From Roseibium polysiphoniae (GTDB lineage: Bacteria; Pseudomonadota; Alphaproteobacteria; Rhizobiales; Stappiaceae): 64,000 nt of DNA. Where the stretch lies: NCBI RefSeq assembly GCF_014842925.1, contig NZ_JACYXJ010000002.1, positions 124,001 through 188,000 of the forward strand, given 5' to 3'. Of the stretch, positions 54,183 to 63,813 are shown in pieces. Under the pieces are notes generated by a model, which was not told where the DNA came from, ran no database searches, and worked only from the letters and a program-made list of their open reading frames with translations. Made by a program: the position numbers and the translations under genes. Positions within the stretch are counted from its first letter, which is position 1. Each line of letters begins with the position of its first letter.

Positions 54183-54838
54183 GAGCCTGTTTCCTCCTTA
54201 GTTGTTTTTGGTGCCCCGGCAATGCTCTGCGGCAGGTCAGGGATGGGAATTTTAAAGCTGTCTTGCACCGTCACATACTGCTCGCCATGGAGCCGTCCGA
54301 TAGGCGTATAGGCAGACGCGTCGACGTGCATGTTTTCGGGATCTATCAATCCCTCCCTTGAATGAAGCGCGAGGATCTCGGCAATGCATAGATGCCGTGC
54401 TGGTGTGATCTTTCGCATTTCAAACAAGCGGCATTCCAGGCGAATGGGAGCCTCTGCAACCCCCGGAGGGGCAACGCGCCTTGAGGGTGCTTCGGTCAAG
54501 CCTGCGAAGGGCAGTTCACTTGTGTGCCTGGGCAAGTCCATCGCGCAGGCCGCCATGGCATTGCCGATTTTCTGGTCGACCAGATTGATGACAAGCTCGC
54601 CCGTGTCGATGATGTTGCGGGTGGTGTCCTTCTGACCGTTGTCGTCGCGGCGTGCCTCCAGACCCAGGATGGCAAGGGCCGGATCTTCCGAGAATATGTT
54701 GAAGAAGCTGAACGGTGCCGCGTTGACGACGCCCTCCGCTGACATTGTGCTGACCAGCGCAATGGGGCGAGGCACCACGGTCGCGGTCAACAGCTTGTAG
54801 CGGGACCTTCCGTCCAGATCGTCGAAATCCAGGAACAT
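54179..54838 (-). CDS. Flavin reductase-like (FMN-binding split-barrel) protein
   Basis: A 219-residue protein of the flavin reductase-like/DIM6 family: ATVVPRPIALVSTMSAEGVV at the N-terminus, APFSFFNIFSEDPALAILG, and EGLIDPENMHVD, then YTPIGRLHGEQYV at the end. It binds FMN or coenzyme and may reduce flavin for an oxygenase, but no monooxygenase gene is in the cluster. It lies 5 bp after the carbamoylase gene. Confidence 0.87.
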   Translation of the reverse strand: MFLDFDDLDGRSRYKLLTATVVPRPIALVSTMSAEGVVNAAPFSFFNIFSEDPALAILGLEARRDDNGQKDTTRNIIDTGELVINLVDQKIGNAMAACAMDLPRHTSELPFAGLTEAPSRRVAPPGVAEAPIRLECRLFEMRKITPARHLCIAEILALHSREGLIDPENMHVDASAYTPIGRLHGEQYVTVQDSFKIPIPDLPQSIAGAPKTTKEETGS

Positions 54839-54843
54839 ATCGG

Positions 54844-55773
54844 TTACTCAGGCGGCACTTCTGCGCCGGTGCGCTCGGTGATCAGGCCGTAATGCTCAAT
54901 GCGCCGGTGGCGGGCGAAATCGAAGATTGTTTCCTTGCCGAAGGTGCAGAGATCCAGATCGCATGAATGGACGAGGATTTCGTCTCCCAGGGTCTTGCTC
55001 TCCGCCATGATCTTTCCGTTCGGATCGACGATCAAGCTGCCCCCAATCAAGGGGAAACCATCCTCGTCACCCGCCTTCGCGACGGCGATCACCCAGGTTG
55101 CGTTCTGATAGGCGCCGGACTGCACGCTGAGCCGGTGGTGAAAGAGGCGGTCCTCAGGCCCTTCCGACGACATCTGCGAATTCACTGCCGGGGTGTTGTA
55201 GCCGAGCATGACCATTTCAACGCCCTGCAGCCCCATGACCCGGTAGGTTTCCGGCCAGCGTCTGTCATTGCAGATGCACATGCCCATGACGCCGCCCTGG
55301 CTATGCCAAACCGGAAAGCCGAGGTCGCCGGGTTCGAAGTAGCGCTTTTCAAGATGCTGAAAGTCGCGCTCCGTGTCGAATTCGGAGTGCCCGGGCAGGT
55401 GGACCTTCCGGTACTTGCCTATGATTTCTCCGGTTGGAGCGGTCAGGATCGACGTGTTGAACTGCTGCCCGTCCTGCGTTTTTTCTGCGTAGCCGACATA
55501 CATTCCGATGCCGTGCTCCCTTGCCCGGTCAAACAGGGGCTTGGTTTCTGCAGAGGGGATTTCCGTCTCGAACCATGTATCGACTTCGGCCGGATCTTCC
55601 ATGTACCAGCGCGGGAAGAATGTGGTGAACGCCAGCTCGGGGAAAACTGCCAGAGTTGCACCGGCCGCTTTGGCCTGATCAAGGAGGGCGATCATCCGAT
55701 CGACAACATCCTTGCGGCTCTCAGCTTTTTGAATTGGTCCCATCTGAAGAGCGGCAGTTACGATTTCACGCAT
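54844..55773 (-). CDS. N-carbamoyl-D-amino-acid hydrolase-like protein
   Basis: A 309-residue nitrilase-superfamily enzyme very like the D-carbamoylases of Agrobacterium. The catalytic triad is E46 (FPELAFTTFFPRW), K123 (GKYRKVHLPGH) and C168 (ICNDRRWPE). FQHLEKRYFEPGDLGFPV is also characteristic of the D-carbamoylase group. It would cleave N-carbamoyl-D-amino acids to the D-amino acid, CO2 and ammonia. AGGAG precedes the ATG. Position between ABC permeases and the hydantoin genes supports import of the carbamoyl compound or its ring precursor. Confidence 0.88.
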   Translation of the reverse strand: MREIVTAALQMGPIQKAESRKDVVDRMIALLDQAKAAGATLAVFPELAFTTFFPRWYMEDPAEVDTWFETEIPSAETKPLFDRAREHGIGMYVGYAEKTQDGQQFNTSILTAPTGEIIGKYRKVHLPGHSEFDTERDFQHLEKRYFEPGDLGFPVWHSQGGVMGMCICNDRRWPETYRVMGLQGVEMVMLGYNTPAVNSQMSSEGPEDRLFHHRLSVQSGAYQNATWVIAVAKAGDEDGFPLIGGSLIVDPNGKIMAESKTLGDEILVHSCDLDLCTFGKETIFDFARHRRIEHYGLITERTGAEVPPE

Positions 55774-55788
55774 GAAGTGATCTCCTGA

Positions 55789-56454
55789 TCATGTCGAGAG
55801 CTTGCGTTCCAGGCGGCTTGCCAGACGGACTGCAGGCCAGAGGAGCACGAGATAGAAGCCTGCCGCCATGACGATCGGCGAGGCGTTGTATGTGATTGAG
55901 CGGGCCATGTCGGCCGAGTACAGCAGCTCGGCAAAGGCAACGACGCTGGCCAGAGACGTCAGTTTGACGACCTCGATGGTGTTGCTGACTAGATCTGGCA
56001 GTACATTACGCACCGCCTGGGGCAGGACAACGTAGGCCATCGCCTGAAGGCTGTTGAGCCCGGTTGAGCGTGCCGCCTCTGTCTGCCCTGTTCCGATGGA
56101 ATCGATGCCGGCACGGTAAATCTCGCCGTAGTAGGCGGAGTTGTTCAGCAAGAACGACAGGCAAACCGCTGTAAACGGGCTGAGGCGTATGCCTGCAAAG
56201 GGAAGTCCGGCGGAGATAAAGATCAGGAGTGCCAAGGGCGGCACTGCTCGGAACAGGTCAACCAGCACGGCTGTCGGCCAGCGAATCCATCGTTGCGGAG
56301 CCGTGCTGGCAATCGCGACCAGGAGACCGCCTGCCAGGCCCATCGGGATCACGACCGCGCAGAGCAGGAGCGTCATTCCGAAACCGCGCAGCATGATCGG
56401 CCAAGCCTGGACCATGATGTCGAGATTGAAAAACTGGAAGAGGAACTGTTCCAT
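55789..56454 (-). CDS. Amino-acid-type ABC transporter permease
   Basis: A 221-residue inner-membrane permease of the HisQ/HisM class with about five helices. The EAA loop is TGQTEAARSTGLNSLQAMAY followed by VLPQAVRNVLPDLVSN. The start overlaps the stop of the other permease (TGATG). It is 15 bp before the carbamoylase start and likely pairs with the next permease. Confidence 0.92.
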   Translation of the reverse strand: MEQFLFQFFNLDIMVQAWPIMLRGFGMTLLLCAVVIPMGLAGGLLVAIASTAPQRWIRWPTAVLVDLFRAVPPLALLIFISAGLPFAGIRLSPFTAVCLSFLLNNSAYYGEIYRAGIDSIGTGQTEAARSTGLNSLQAMAYVVLPQAVRNVLPDLVSNTIEVVKLTSLASVVAFAELLYSADMARSITYNASPIVMAAGFYLVLLWPAVRLASRLERKLST

Positions 56455-57137
56455 CAGCGTTTCCTCCAGGCATATGCCTGTTCAATGCGCCGGCCGGCAT
56501 AGACCACCGGGATGAAGAGGATGAGGTAGGCGATCGTTGCCATCATCAGCGGCGTGGCATTGCCTGCGAACGACTGCGCCGTTGTCGCCTGATTGAGAAG
56601 TTCACCCACCCCGATGACCATGCCGAGCGCGGTGTTCTTTGTGATCGCGATTGTCCGGTTGGTGAGGGGCGCAATGGTCATGCGGATGGCCTGGGGCAGC
56701 ACGACATAGATCAGCGTCTTGAAATAGCTCATCCCGGTCGAGCGGGCTGCCTGCCACTGGCCCTGCGGAACCGACAGAATACCTGCCCAGAAGATCTCCT
56801 CGGCGAAGGCGGCGAGCACAAGCGTGAGCACAAGCCAGAGGACCACATAGCCGGACAGGCTGACGCCGACGTTCGGCAGGCCGAAATACAGGATCAGGAT
56901 CAGAACCAGCGGGGGCAAGGCGCGCAACAGATCGATGAAGACGATGATGCAGAGATTCACCAGCCGAAACCGGTAGCTGCGCAAGATTGCGAGGCAAAGA
57001 CCGAGGGCAAGGCCGCAGACCACCACAAGCACTGCGATCTGACAGGTGACGAACAGGCCTTTCAGAATGTCCGGCCAGTATTGCTGCATCACATCGTATT
57101 TGAAGAACGTATCGATAAAGCGTTCGGAGCGCGTCAT
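56454..57137 (-). CDS. Amino-acid-type ABC transporter permease
   Basis: A 227-residue permease of the same class, with the EAA loop QGQWQAARSTGMSYFKTLIY and VLPQAIRMTIAPLTNR. It lies 12 bp after the ATPase gene and overlaps the following permease. Five or six membrane helices with cytoplasmic termini expected. Confidence 0.92.
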   Translation of the reverse strand: MTRSERFIDTFFKYDVMQQYWPDILKGLFVTCQIAVLVVVCGLALGLCLAILRSYRFRLVNLCIIVFIDLLRALPPLVLILILYFGLPNVGVSLSGYVVLWLVLTLVLAAFAEEIFWAGILSVPQGQWQAARSTGMSYFKTLIYVVLPQAIRMTIAPLTNRTIAITKNTALGMVIGVGELLNQATTAQSFAGNATPLMMATIAYLILFIPVVYAGRRIEQAYAWRKR

Positions 57138-57149
57138 CTGAGCAGCTTC

Positions 57150-57899
57150 CTAATGGTGTGCTTCTTGAAGGAAGGCGCGTGTGCGCTCGGCGCGGGGGGC
57201 GTCGAAGATTTGTGCCGGGGGACCAGCTTCCACGATCTTTCCCTCAGCCATGAAGACGACATGATCTGCGGCCGATTTGGCAAAACGCATCTCGTGGCTC
57301 ACCACGACCATGGTCATACCATCTTCTTTCAACTGCCGCATGACCTTGAGGACCTCGCCGACGAGCTCTGGGTCAAGCGCGCTGGTCGGCTCATCAAACA
57401 GCATGATCTTTGGTTCCAGCGCCAGTGCGCGCGCGATGGCAACACGCTGTTGCTGTCCGCCTGAAAGCTGGTTCGGATAGTGATCTGCCCGGTCAACTAG
57501 GCCGACGCGTTCAAGCTGTGCCAGGCCGATCTCCTCAGCTTCTTTTCGGCTTTTGCCCAGAACCTTGCGCAAAGCCAGGGTGACGTTCCCTTTGGCGGTC
57601 ATATGGGGGTAGAGGTTGAAGGATTGAAACACCATGCCAATGCCCCGGCGGATCCGGTTCAGGTTGATGTTGCGCTGGGTGATGTCTTCGCCGTCAACCA
57701 GAATGCGACCGGAGCTTGGGTCTTCCAGGCGGTTGCAGCAGCGCAGAAGGCTGCTCTTGCCGGAGCCCGATGGGCCGATCAGAAAGGTGAGTTCGCCGGT
57801 TTTAGCTTCGAGAGTGACGCCGTCGAGCGCTTTCATGTCGCCATAGTGGAGATGAAGGTCTTCGACGTTCAGAATAGGAAGAGGCTGCACAGGGAACAC
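57150..57899 (-). CDS. Amino-acid-type ABC transporter ATP-binding protein
   Basis: A 249-residue GlnQ/HisP-type ATPase. Walker A is [11 protein letters not shown], the Q-loop is [11 protein letters not shown], the signature is LSGGQQQR, Walker B is [12 protein letters not shown], and the switch His is in VVSHEM. The start is GTG at 57899 or a second GTG three codons on; upstream sites are weak. It is the only HisP-type ATPase in the window, so it could also serve the ATPase-less importer at 41.8-44 kb. Confidence 0.93.
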   Translation of the reverse strand: MFPVQPLPILNVEDLHLHYGDMKALDGVTLEAKTGELTFLIGPSGSGKSSLLRCCNRLEDPSSGRILVDGEDITQRNINLNRIRRGIGMVFQSFNLYPHMTAKGNVTLALRKVLGKSRKEAEEIGLAQLERVGLVDRADHYPNQLSGGQQQRVAIARALALEPKIMLFDEPTSALDPELVGEVLKVMRQLKEDGMTMVVVSHEMRFAKSAADHVVFMAEGKIVEAGPPAQIFDAPRAERTRAFLQEAHH

Positions 57900-57980
57900 T
57901 TTCGCACGTCGTTGCGGTTGAGGCCGCCGATGAGAATGACAGGCCCGTTAAAGGCCTGCCATCGTGATTGAAATGCTGAT

Positions 57981-58820
57981 CTATGAGCAGGAAAGCTCAT
58001 GGGTTTCAGCGATATACCCTTCAAGACCCGGAATTCCGTAGCCCGGATAGATGGTTGCCGCAGCAGACCCTTCCGCCGGGGTGACGCCGAACCATTTCTC
58101 GGACAGTGCCGCAAGCGTGCCCTTTTGTTTCAGGCACTCCAGGGCGCCTTCAATCTTGGCGCGCAGCTCCGGCTTGTCCTTTGGGAACGGAAGCGCGAAG
58201 ACCTTGCCAGTGGAGTGAAGGTAGGAGAGCTTGAGGGCCGGGTTCTTTTTGGCGGCCCATGCGCTGACCGTGTTGCCTGCAACATTTGCAAAGGCTCGGC
58301 CTGACATGACCGCCTGAACAGCATCAGAGTTGGTGCCGTAGGATTCGACTTCCCAGCCAACAGTGTCGGTCAGTTCGCGGGCCCACTTGTCGTAGGCTGA
58401 GCCCTTGTTGACGGCAATTACCTTGCCTTTGAAGCCTTCAAGCGAGTCGACTTCTTCCGCATCGGCTTTGACGAGGAACTGAAAGTCCGTGTTCAGGTAA
58501 CCTTCGCTGAACAGAATGCTCTTTGTGCGCTCTTCAGTTACGGTTGTAGGCGCGACCAGGAAGTCATAGGTGCCGGCCTGCATTCCGGGCAAAAGGCCCG
58601 ACCATTGTGCGGCAGTGACGTTGAGCGTTGCGCCGAGTTCTGTACCGAGAGCCTCGGCGAGATCGACATTGAAACCCTCGACGCCGCCATCGAGCTTTGG
58701 CATCGCGTGGGGTGCAAAGGTGCCATCAAGCGCGACGTTGTAGACGTCTTCTGCCAGGGCCGGGGAGAGCGACAGCGATGCTGCCAAGGCGAGTGCCGTA
58801 CTAAAACTGCTGATTTTCAT
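57981..58820 (-). CDS. ABC transporter amino-acid-type substrate-binding protein
   Basis: A 279-residue periplasmic receptor with a signal peptide (FSTALALAASLSLSPALA-ED). Features include GVEGFNVDLAEALGTELGA, GTYDFLVAPTTVTEERTKS, and FEGFKGKVIAVNKGSAYDKW-like text (LEGFKGKVIAVNKGSAY). Start ATG 58820 follows GGAGG. It is the first gene of the eleven-gene minus-strand cluster. The preceding AT-rich 220 bp presumably contains the cluster promoter. Confidence 0.92.
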   Translation of the reverse strand: MKISSFSTALALAASLSLSPALAEDVYNVALDGTFAPHAMPKLDGGVEGFNVDLAEALGTELGATLNVTAAQWSGLLPGMQAGTYDFLVAPTTVTEERTKSILFSEGYLNTDFQFLVKADAEEVDSLEGFKGKVIAVNKGSAYDKWARELTDTVGWEVESYGTNSDAVQAVMSGRAFANVAGNTVSAWAAKKNPALKLSYLHSTGKVFALPFPKDKPELRAKIEGALECLKQKGTLAALSEKWFGVTPAEGSAAATIYPGYGIPGLEGYIAETHELSCS

Positions 58821-59043
58821 CGAAACCTCCATGCAAAACCGCGTCCCCGCGTAGCTGGGAAGGGGCAAGGCTTGTTAGAATAAAATCTCAAAGGCGCGGG
58901 AGGGCGCTGTGGGTCAGCTCGGGAGAAATTGACCTGAAAAACATCATGCAAATTAATCGAGCACTATCAATAAATCAGCTTATTAAAATTAGCATATGCA
59001 TATAATATAGAGTTATATTCAGCTGCCTTTGGCGGCGCTATTT

Positions 59044-59841
59044 TTAAGAACCTACGCCCGCGAGCAAGGGCATGAAGCAGGAAAACAGCTCCGCCTGTGA
59101 GGAGATGTTGCACTTGCGATAGAGCTGTTTGCGGATGACTTTCACCGTCTGGAAGCTGATGCCCAGTTTCAACCCAATCGAAGCTGATGAATGCCCGCGC
59201 ATGATCAGCAGGGCCACCTCCGCCTGCCGGGGGCTGAGTTTGACGCCTAGCTCCTCTTCGCCAGACCGGATCAAGCTGCTTGTCAGATCCGCTTCAGAAT
59301 AGACGCCGCCGCTCTGCAGCTCGGACCATTGCTGTTGCACCAGAGAGCAGACAATCGGCGACAGTCGGCCGGCAAGAAGCAGATCGCGGCTCGAGTACTT
59401 GCGCCCGGACGAAGAATCCCTGCCAAGACAGATGTGCACGGACACGCCGTCTGACGGGTAAGCGACATAGGCGATCTCATCGATCAATGTCGTCCGCTGA
59501 TAGTAGGACGCAAAATACTCGTTCCGCTGAAACTGATCCGGGGCAATATCCTTGAGCCGATAGAGACCCGGTGGCGCCTGGTCCACATGCAGAGCATGGA
59601 ACGGGTCAAGCAGATAGACGCCCGATACATAGTCGGTGTCGAGTTTCTCATGAACCCGCTTCACGACGGTCTGCGCAAACAGGACTTCCGGTTGCCGATC
59701 CTGGAAGTATGCGAGCATGGTCGTGTTGTCGATTTGAAAGCAGCGGTTAAGCCATTGAAAAAGTGAACTTTGAAACTGATTGCCGCCGAGCGCAGAAATC
59801 GTTTCGCCGAGCAGTTTTTCAGCGGAATTGGGAAGATGCAC
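59044..59841 (-). CDS. LuxR-type HTH transcriptional regulator
   Basis: A 265-residue regulator. The C-terminal HTH matches GerE/LuxR: LSPRQAEVALLIMRGHSSAS, then IGLKLGISFQTVKVIRKQLY. The N-terminal 190 residues are not one of the autoinducer-binding or receiver domains I recognise. The frame opens at a TTG (59874), but GTG 59841 follows AAAGAGG by six bases and is preferred. The 5' region between it and the divergent Pot-type operon carries a 16-bp perfect palindrome, a good candidate for its own operator. Confidence 0.87.
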   Translation of the reverse strand: MHLPNSAEKLLGETISALGGNQFQSSLFQWLNRCFQIDNTTMLAYFQDRQPEVLFAQTVVKRVHEKLDTDYVSGVYLLDPFHALHVDQAPPGLYRLKDIAPDQFQRNEYFASYYQRTTLIDEIAYVAYPSDGVSVHICLGRDSSSGRKYSSRDLLLAGRLSPIVCSLVQQQWSELQSGGVYSEADLTSSLIRSGEEELGVKLSPRQAEVALLIMRGHSSASIGLKLGISFQTVKVIRKQLYRKCNISSQAELFSCFMPLLAGVGS

Positions 59842-59854
59842 CGCATACCTCTTT

Positions 59855-59870
59855 GGGGGTATATACCCCC
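59855..59870. promoter_or_regulatory. Perfect 16-bp palindrome between regulator and transporter
   Basis: GGGGGTATATACCCCC lies 14 bp upstream of the LuxR-type start and 58 bp upstream of the Pot-type ATPase start. A related half-site, GGGGTATCACC, occurs at 59907-59917. The symmetry and divergent location suggest an operator controlling both genes. Confidence 0.55.
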
Positions 59871-59928
59871 TCAAACTATGAAACTACCATTCAAATAGAA
59901 GTTTAAGGGGTATCACCAAGAGGTGCGT

Positions 59929-61002
59929 ATGGCTAGTCAGGATATCGCCGTCTCCGTCGACCAGGTGGTCAAGCACTATGGCAACTTTACGGCCTTGCAC
60001 GGCGTATCGCTCGACATTCGCGAGAGCGAGTTCTTCACCCTGCTTGGTCCGTCCGGTTGTGGCAAAACCACGCTCTTGCGCGCGATCGCAGGTTTCGAAA
60101 GCGTCAGCGAAGGCCATATCCTGCTGAAGGGTGAGGATCTCACCGGCTTGCCGCCTCACCAGAGGCCAGTCAACACGGTCTTCCAGCAATATGCCCTTTT
60201 TCCGCACATGACGGTGCTTGAAAACGTCATGTTTGGTCTGTTGCGGAAGGGCTGGAGCAAGGTTGAAGCCGTGCGCCGTGGTCAGGATGTTCTGGACCTC
60301 GTTCAGCTGGCCGAGTTCGCGAAACGAAAGCCGACCCAGCTGTCCGGTGGTCAGCAGCAGCGTGTGGCTCTGGCGCGGGCGCTTGCGCCCCGTCCGGAGG
60401 TTCTTTTGCTTGACGAACCGCTCTCGGCCCTCGACCTGAAGCTGCGCCAGTCCGTGCGCTCGGAATTGAAGGCATTGCAGCGGGAAACGGGTATCGCCTT
60501 CATCTTTGTGACGCATGACCAGGAAGAAGCGCTGACCATGTCGGATCGCATTGCGGTGATGTCCAACGGACGTGTTCAGCAGATCGGTTCGCCAAAAGAG
60601 ATTTATGAGGCTCCGGTCAATCGGTTTGTCGCTGACTTTGTCGGTGAAACCAATTTGCTCGATGTTGAGATTGCATCGATTGATGGCGGAACTGCTTCAG
60701 TGGTTCTTCCGGGAGGTACTCCCTTCACCTGTCCGGCCGCCACGGTTCTGGATCCGGGTAGAGGTCATCTCTCTGCGCGCCCGGAGCGTATTCGGATAAC
60801 GGCCCCCGGGGACGCCCATCTTGATGCGGTCGTGACCGGACACACCTACCTTGGGACCGACATTCAGCTTCAGGTGCGCCTGAGTGATGGCGAAGTCATG
60901 TCGGTCCGGCTTCAAAATTCTGAAACCACGTCCGTGCCGGAAGTGGGACAAACAATCGGTCTTCAGCTTGAGGAAGGCGCTGCGCGCCTATTGGCCGACT
61001 GA
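59929..61002 (+). CDS. Spermidine/putrescine-type ABC transporter ATP-binding protein
   Basis: A 357-residue PotA-like ATPase. Walker A is [11 protein letters not shown], the Q-loop [10 protein letters not shown], the signature [12 protein letters not shown], Walker [14 protein letters not shown], and the switch His is in VTHDQEEAL. The C-terminal TOBE domain follows from about residue 280. ATG 59929 has AAGAGG five bases upstream. The operon potA-potB-potC-potD-like genes have overlapping stops and starts. The substrate could be a polyamine or another cationic compound. Confidence 0.92.
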   Translation: MASQDIAVSVDQVVKHYGNFTALHGVSLDIRESEFFTLLGPSGCGKTTLLRAIAGFESVSEGHILLKGEDLTGLPPHQRPVNTVFQQYALFPHMTVLENVMFGLLRKGWSKVEAVRRGQDVLDLVQLAEFAKRKPTQLSGGQQQRVALARALAPRPEVLLLDEPLSALDLKLRQSVRSELKALQRETGIAFIFVTHDQEEALTMSDRIAVMSNGRVQQIGSPKEIYEAPVNRFVADFVGETNLLDVEIASIDGGTASVVLPGGTPFTCPAATVLDPGRGHLSARPERIRITAPGDAHLDAVVTGHTYLGTDIQLQVRLSDGEVMSVRLQNSETTSVPEVGQTIGLQLEEGAARLLAD

Positions 61003-61925
61003 TGGCGGCGGGCGCGCCAATGGGCGCCGGGACGAGTTCCCACATCTATGAGGGGAATGCGCCACGCCTGATGGCTCCGTCCTGGATTTTTATCGGGTTT
61101 TTCCTGCTGGCGCCGGTCATCATGATGGCGGTCTATTCCTTTCTGACGAAGGAATTCCGCGGCGGTGTGATCTGGGAATTTTCCCTGGCGGCCTATGATC
61201 AATTCTTCTTCGACCGTGGATTGTTCGGCGACGAACCGCCGTCGATTGAATGGACCTATATCGGTATTTTCTGGCGCTCGATCTGGCAAGCCGGGCTGGC
61301 AACCTTCGTCTGTCTGCTGATCGGGTTTCCGACCGCCTGGTTCATTGCGACCCGCGACCCGCAATCGCGGTCCATCTGGTTGTTTCTGGTGACCATTCCC
61401 TATTGGGTCAATCTTCTGATCCGGACGGTCTCCATGAAGTTTCTGATCCGTGACACGGGGCCGCTCAACGAGTTCCTGCTGCAGGTTGGCGTGATTGGCG
61501 AACCGCTCGGCTTGATCAATACGAATTTTGCCGTCCAACTCGGTCTCTTCTACTCCTATCTGCCCTTCATGGTCCTGCCGATCTATGCAGCGGTCGAGCG
61601 CTATGACTTTGCTCTTTCGGAAGCAGCGGCCGATCTTTATTCCGGCGCCTGGACAACGCTGCGCCTCATTATCCTGCCTGTGGTGAAGCCCGGCATTATT
61701 GCCGGCTGCATCCTTGTGTTCGTGCCTTCCCTTGGTGCCTTTCTGGCTCCCGACCTGTTGGGCGGCGCGAAGACCTTCATGATCGGTTCCTTGATTGAAG
61801 AACAGTTCAAGGGCAATGCCGGCAACTGGCCCTTCGGCGCAGCGGCCTCGATGATCTTGCTGACCATCGTTCTCTGCATACTGCTTGTTTATGCGCGCAA
61901 TCAGAACAAGACGGAGATCCGATAA
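61002..61925 (+). CDS. Spermidine/putrescine-type ABC transporter permease (PotB-like)
   Basis: A 307-residue permease with six helices. The first is near residues 26-50 ([20 protein letters not shown]). The EAA loop is near residues 205-235 ([20 protein letters not shown]). The ATG overlaps the ATPase stop (TGATG). Typical PotB fold with a large first periplasmic loop; works as heterodimer with the next gene product. Confidence 0.9.
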   Translation: MAAGAPMGAGTSSHIYEGNAPRLMAPSWIFIGFFLLAPVIMMAVYSFLTKEFRGGVIWEFSLAAYDQFFFDRGLFGDEPPSIEWTYIGIFWRSIWQAGLATFVCLLIGFPTAWFIATRDPQSRSIWLFLVTIPYWVNLLIRTVSMKFLIRDTGPLNEFLLQVGVIGEPLGLINTNFAVQLGLFYSYLPFMVLPIYAAVERYDFALSEAAADLYSGAWTTLRLIILPVVKPGIIAGCILVFVPSLGAFLAPDLLGGAKTFMIGSLIEEQFKGNAGNWPFGAAASMILLTIVLCILLVYARNQNKTEIR

Positions 61926-62734
61926 TGGCATCCGTGACCGATCTTCGCCGCTTTCCAGGCTTTCTCGCGATTACCCTGACCTGCCTTGTGGTTCTTTATG
62001 CGCCCTTGATCGTCGTTGCGGTCTATTCCTTTAACGCGTCGACCTCGATCACCAACTGGGGCGGCTTCTCGCTGACCTGGTATGTTGATGTCTTCACCGG
62101 CCCGGACGCGCCCAAATTTCAACGGGCTGCGATCAACTCCCTGATTATTGCGGTGTGCGCAGCCGTGGCTGCGACAAGCATAGCAACTGCCGCGGCGGTT
62201 GCGATGACGCGCGCTGGCCGCTTCAAGGGCAAGACACTGAGCTTTGCGCTGATCAATCTGCCGTTGATGGTGCCCGAAGTGGTCACCGCTGTCGCCAGCC
62301 TGGTCTTTTTCTCCGCGATTGGGTTCACCACCGGCCTGCTGACCATTCTGGTGGCTCATATCGTGTTCTGCATTCCATTTGCCTACCTGCCGATCTCGGC
62401 GCGCATGCAAAGCATCCCGGATACCTATGAACAGGCGGCGATGGACCTTTACGCCACCCCGCGCCAGGCCTTTACGATGGTGCTTCTGCCGCTGATGACG
62501 CCGGGCATCCTTTCCGGGTTTCTGCTGGCGTTCATCATTTCCCTGGACGACTTCCTCATCACCAATTTCGTCAAGGGCGCCGGGGTGGAAACGCTCCCGA
62601 CCGCCATTTTCGGGTCGGTGAAACAGGGGATCAAACCAAACATCATGGCGATTTCAACCCTCATGCTTGGGGTTTCGATCGTCTTCGTTTCCCTGTCCTG
62701 GCTGATCGGCCGGACAGGGCAAAACAAAAAATAA
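61925..62734 (+). CDS. Spermidine/putrescine-type ABC transporter permease (PotC-like)
   Basis: A 269-residue permease with six helices. [18 protein letters not shown] near the start and the EAA loop [20 protein letters not shown], then [20 protein letters not shown], are standard PotC/PotI features. The start ATG overlaps the previous stop (TAATG). Confidence 0.92.
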   Translation: MASVTDLRRFPGFLAITLTCLVVLYAPLIVVAVYSFNASTSITNWGGFSLTWYVDVFTGPDAPKFQRAAINSLIIAVCAAVAATSIATAAAVAMTRAGRFKGKTLSFALINLPLMVPEVVTAVASLVFFSAIGFTTGLLTILVAHIVFCIPFAYLPISARMQSIPDTYEQAAMDLYATPRQAFTMVLLPLMTPGILSGFLLAFIISLDDFLITNFVKGAGVETLPTAIFGSVKQGIKPNIMAISTLMLGVSIVFVSLSWLIGRTGQNKK

Positions 62735-62764
62735 CAAAAACCATCAAACAGAGTGGAGCATGAG

Positions 62765-63793
62765 ATGAAGAAATTATTTGCAACAACTGCATTGGCTCTA
62801 ATCAGCCTCACCGTCGGCGCACAGGCCGAAGGCAAATTGTCGATTTACCACTGGTTCGAATACATCCCACAGGAGCTGCTCGACAAGTTTTCGGAAGAAT
62901 ACGACGTCGAAGTGACCATGGACACCTTCGACAGCAACGAAGCCCTGCTTGCCTCTCTCAAGGCTGGCAAGCTCGGCAGCTACGATGTTGCCGTGCCCGG
63001 CGATTACATGGTCGAGATCATGAATGGCGAAGGCATGCTCGACACCTTTGAGCCTTCCGAGCTCTCCAACTTCGGCAATATTGAAGACAAGTGGCTGGAC
63101 GTCTCCTTTGACCAGGGCAGAAAGAGCTCTATTCCCTATCAGTGGGGATCGACCTCCTTCTCGGTCAACAAGGATGTCTATGGCGGCGAGCTGGACAGTC
63201 TGTCGCTGATCTTTGATCCGCCGGCAGAACTCAAGGGCAAGATCAATGTGCTCGACACAGCTGGCGAAACCCTGACCCTTGCCTCCCTTTATCTTGGCAT
63301 TCCCCAGTGCTCCAGCGACCGCGAGCAACTGAAAGAGCTGAACGCCCTGGTTCAAAGCGCCAAGGCGGACTGGGCTTCCTTCGGCTCTGACGTCGCCAAG
63401 GATGTCCTGGTGTCGGGAGATGCTGCGGCGGGCATGATCTGGTCGGGCTTTTCGGCAAAGGCGCGCGGTGAAGGGGCCAACATCGAATATGTCTTCCCCA
63501 AGGAAGGCATGATCGTCTGGATGGACAACGTCGTTCTGCTCAAGGATGCCCCGAACCGGGACAACGCATTGAAGTTCATGAACTTCCTCCTGGAGCCGGA
63601 AAACGCGGCGGCGGTGACCAACTACGCCCAGTACACCGCCGGTGTGAAAGGTGTTGGAGAATTCCTGCTGCCGGAAGTTGCGAATTCGCCGGAATCCAAT
63701 CCGCCGGCGGACCAGAAGGGTGAGTTCGTTCAGGCCTGTCCGGAAGAGGTTCAGGTTCTCTACGACGCGATCTGGACCAACCTTAAAAAGTAA
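62765..63793 (+). CDS. Polyamine-type ABC transporter substrate-binding protein
   Basis: A 342-residue PotD/PotF-like receptor with a signal peptide (MKKLFATTALALISLTVGA-QA). KLSIYHWFEYIPQELLDKF is the PotD-like opening, followed by GSYDVAVPGDYMVEIM, and PYQWGSTSFSVNKDVY. Start chosen at ATG 62765; an in-frame start at 62753 lacks a better site. The ligand is not assured; this superfamily also binds opines, amino acids and amides. Confidence 0.92.
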   Translation: MKKLFATTALALISLTVGAQAEGKLSIYHWFEYIPQELLDKFSEEYDVEVTMDTFDSNEALLASLKAGKLGSYDVAVPGDYMVEIMNGEGMLDTFEPSELSNFGNIEDKWLDVSFDQGRKSSIPYQWGSTSFSVNKDVYGGELDSLSLIFDPPAELKGKINVLDTAGETLTLASLYLGIPQCSSDREQLKELNALVQSAKADWASFGSDVAKDVLVSGDAAAGMIWSGFSAKARGEGANIEYVFPKEGMIVWMDNVVLLKDAPNRDNALKFMNFLLEPENAAAVTNYAQYTAGVKGVGEFLLPEVANSPESNPPADQKGEFVQACPEEVQVLYDAIWTNLKK

Positions 63794-63813
63794 GTTCAAG
63801 GGGCAGCACGGTC

